A stretch of 64,000 nucleotides of DNA from the NCBI RefSeq assembly GCF_008831285.2, contig NC_045147.1, positions 12,651,427 to 12,715,426 of the forward strand, read 5' to 3'. The notes below the pieces were generated by a model. That model ran no database searches. It was given only the letters and a program-made list of their open reading frames with translations, and was not told where the DNA came from. Both the position numbers and the translations under genes were made by a program. Below, in pieces: positions 63,990 to 64,000 of the stretch; within the stretch, counting starts at the first letter, position 1, and the number at the start of each line of letters is the position of its first letter. The stretch comes from Nymphaea colorata. Its lineage: Eukaryota > Streptophyta > Magnoliopsida > Nymphaeales > Nymphaeaceae.

Positions 63990-64000
63990 GTGCGCTCTCT

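Noticed and set aside
1-64000. tRNA, rRNA, CRISPR arrays or a plant biosynthetic gene cluster
   Set aside because: No cloverleaf-like tRNA, rRNA segment or regularly spaced repeat-spacer array was seen, and the intact genes belong to unrelated housekeeping or signalling families.

Overview
The window is nuclear DNA of a flowering plant. It has intron-rich genes with GT-AG junctions, AT-rich introns, many (AT)n and (CT)n microsatellites, a decayed plant LINE and several MITE-like repeats. Every recognisable gene belongs to a plant family. I cannot fix the species from sequence alone. Some genes, and the first exon of the kinase gene, are GC-rich while later kinase exons are AT-rich; such a 5'-to-3' GC gradient is common in monocots and some other lineages.

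Layout, left to right. (1) About 1.08-1.44 kb, minus strand: first coding exon of a CRIB-domain Rop GTPase-activating protein, whose remaining exons lie beyond the left edge. (2) 3.9-5.5 kb: 5'-truncated, frameshifted LINE reverse transcriptase. (3) 5.5-17.3 kb: gene-free stretch with microsatellites, a 23-base G run, a MITE-like element and short duplications. (4) 17.3-27.4 kb, plus strand: complete 11-exon CDPK-related kinase (CRK), 590 aa. (5) 29.1-32.6 kb, minus strand: complete 6-exon Golgi Qb-SNARE of the GOS1/GOS12 type, 229 aa. (6) 38.2-42.6 kb, plus strand: complete 7-exon WAT1-related (MtN21/EamA) transporter, 341 aa. (7) 44.9-46.4 kb, minus strand: remains of a GDSL esterase/lipase gene with frameshifts. 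(8) 46.4-55.2 kb: gene-poor, repeat-rich. (9) 55.27-59.81 kb, plus strand: complete 4-exon BODYGUARD-type alpha/beta hydrolase, 489 aa. (10) 60-63.6 kb: repeats and one unassigned coding-like patch. (11) 63.84 kb to the right edge, plus strand: first exon of a DHHC protein S-acyltransferase.

The exon chains of the four complete genes were assembled by hand from family similarity and splice signals. Each keeps frame through every junction and ends in a stop at a length normal for its family, which is strong internal support. The genes look like unrelated single-copy neighbours; I see no operon-like or biosynthetic cluster. Only the cuticle-related hydrolase and the dead GDSL lipase gene share a possible theme. 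I found no convincing new biological system. The more interesting items are the decayed GDSL gene, the small MITE-like families, and a long self-complementary repeat inside a hydrolase intron.
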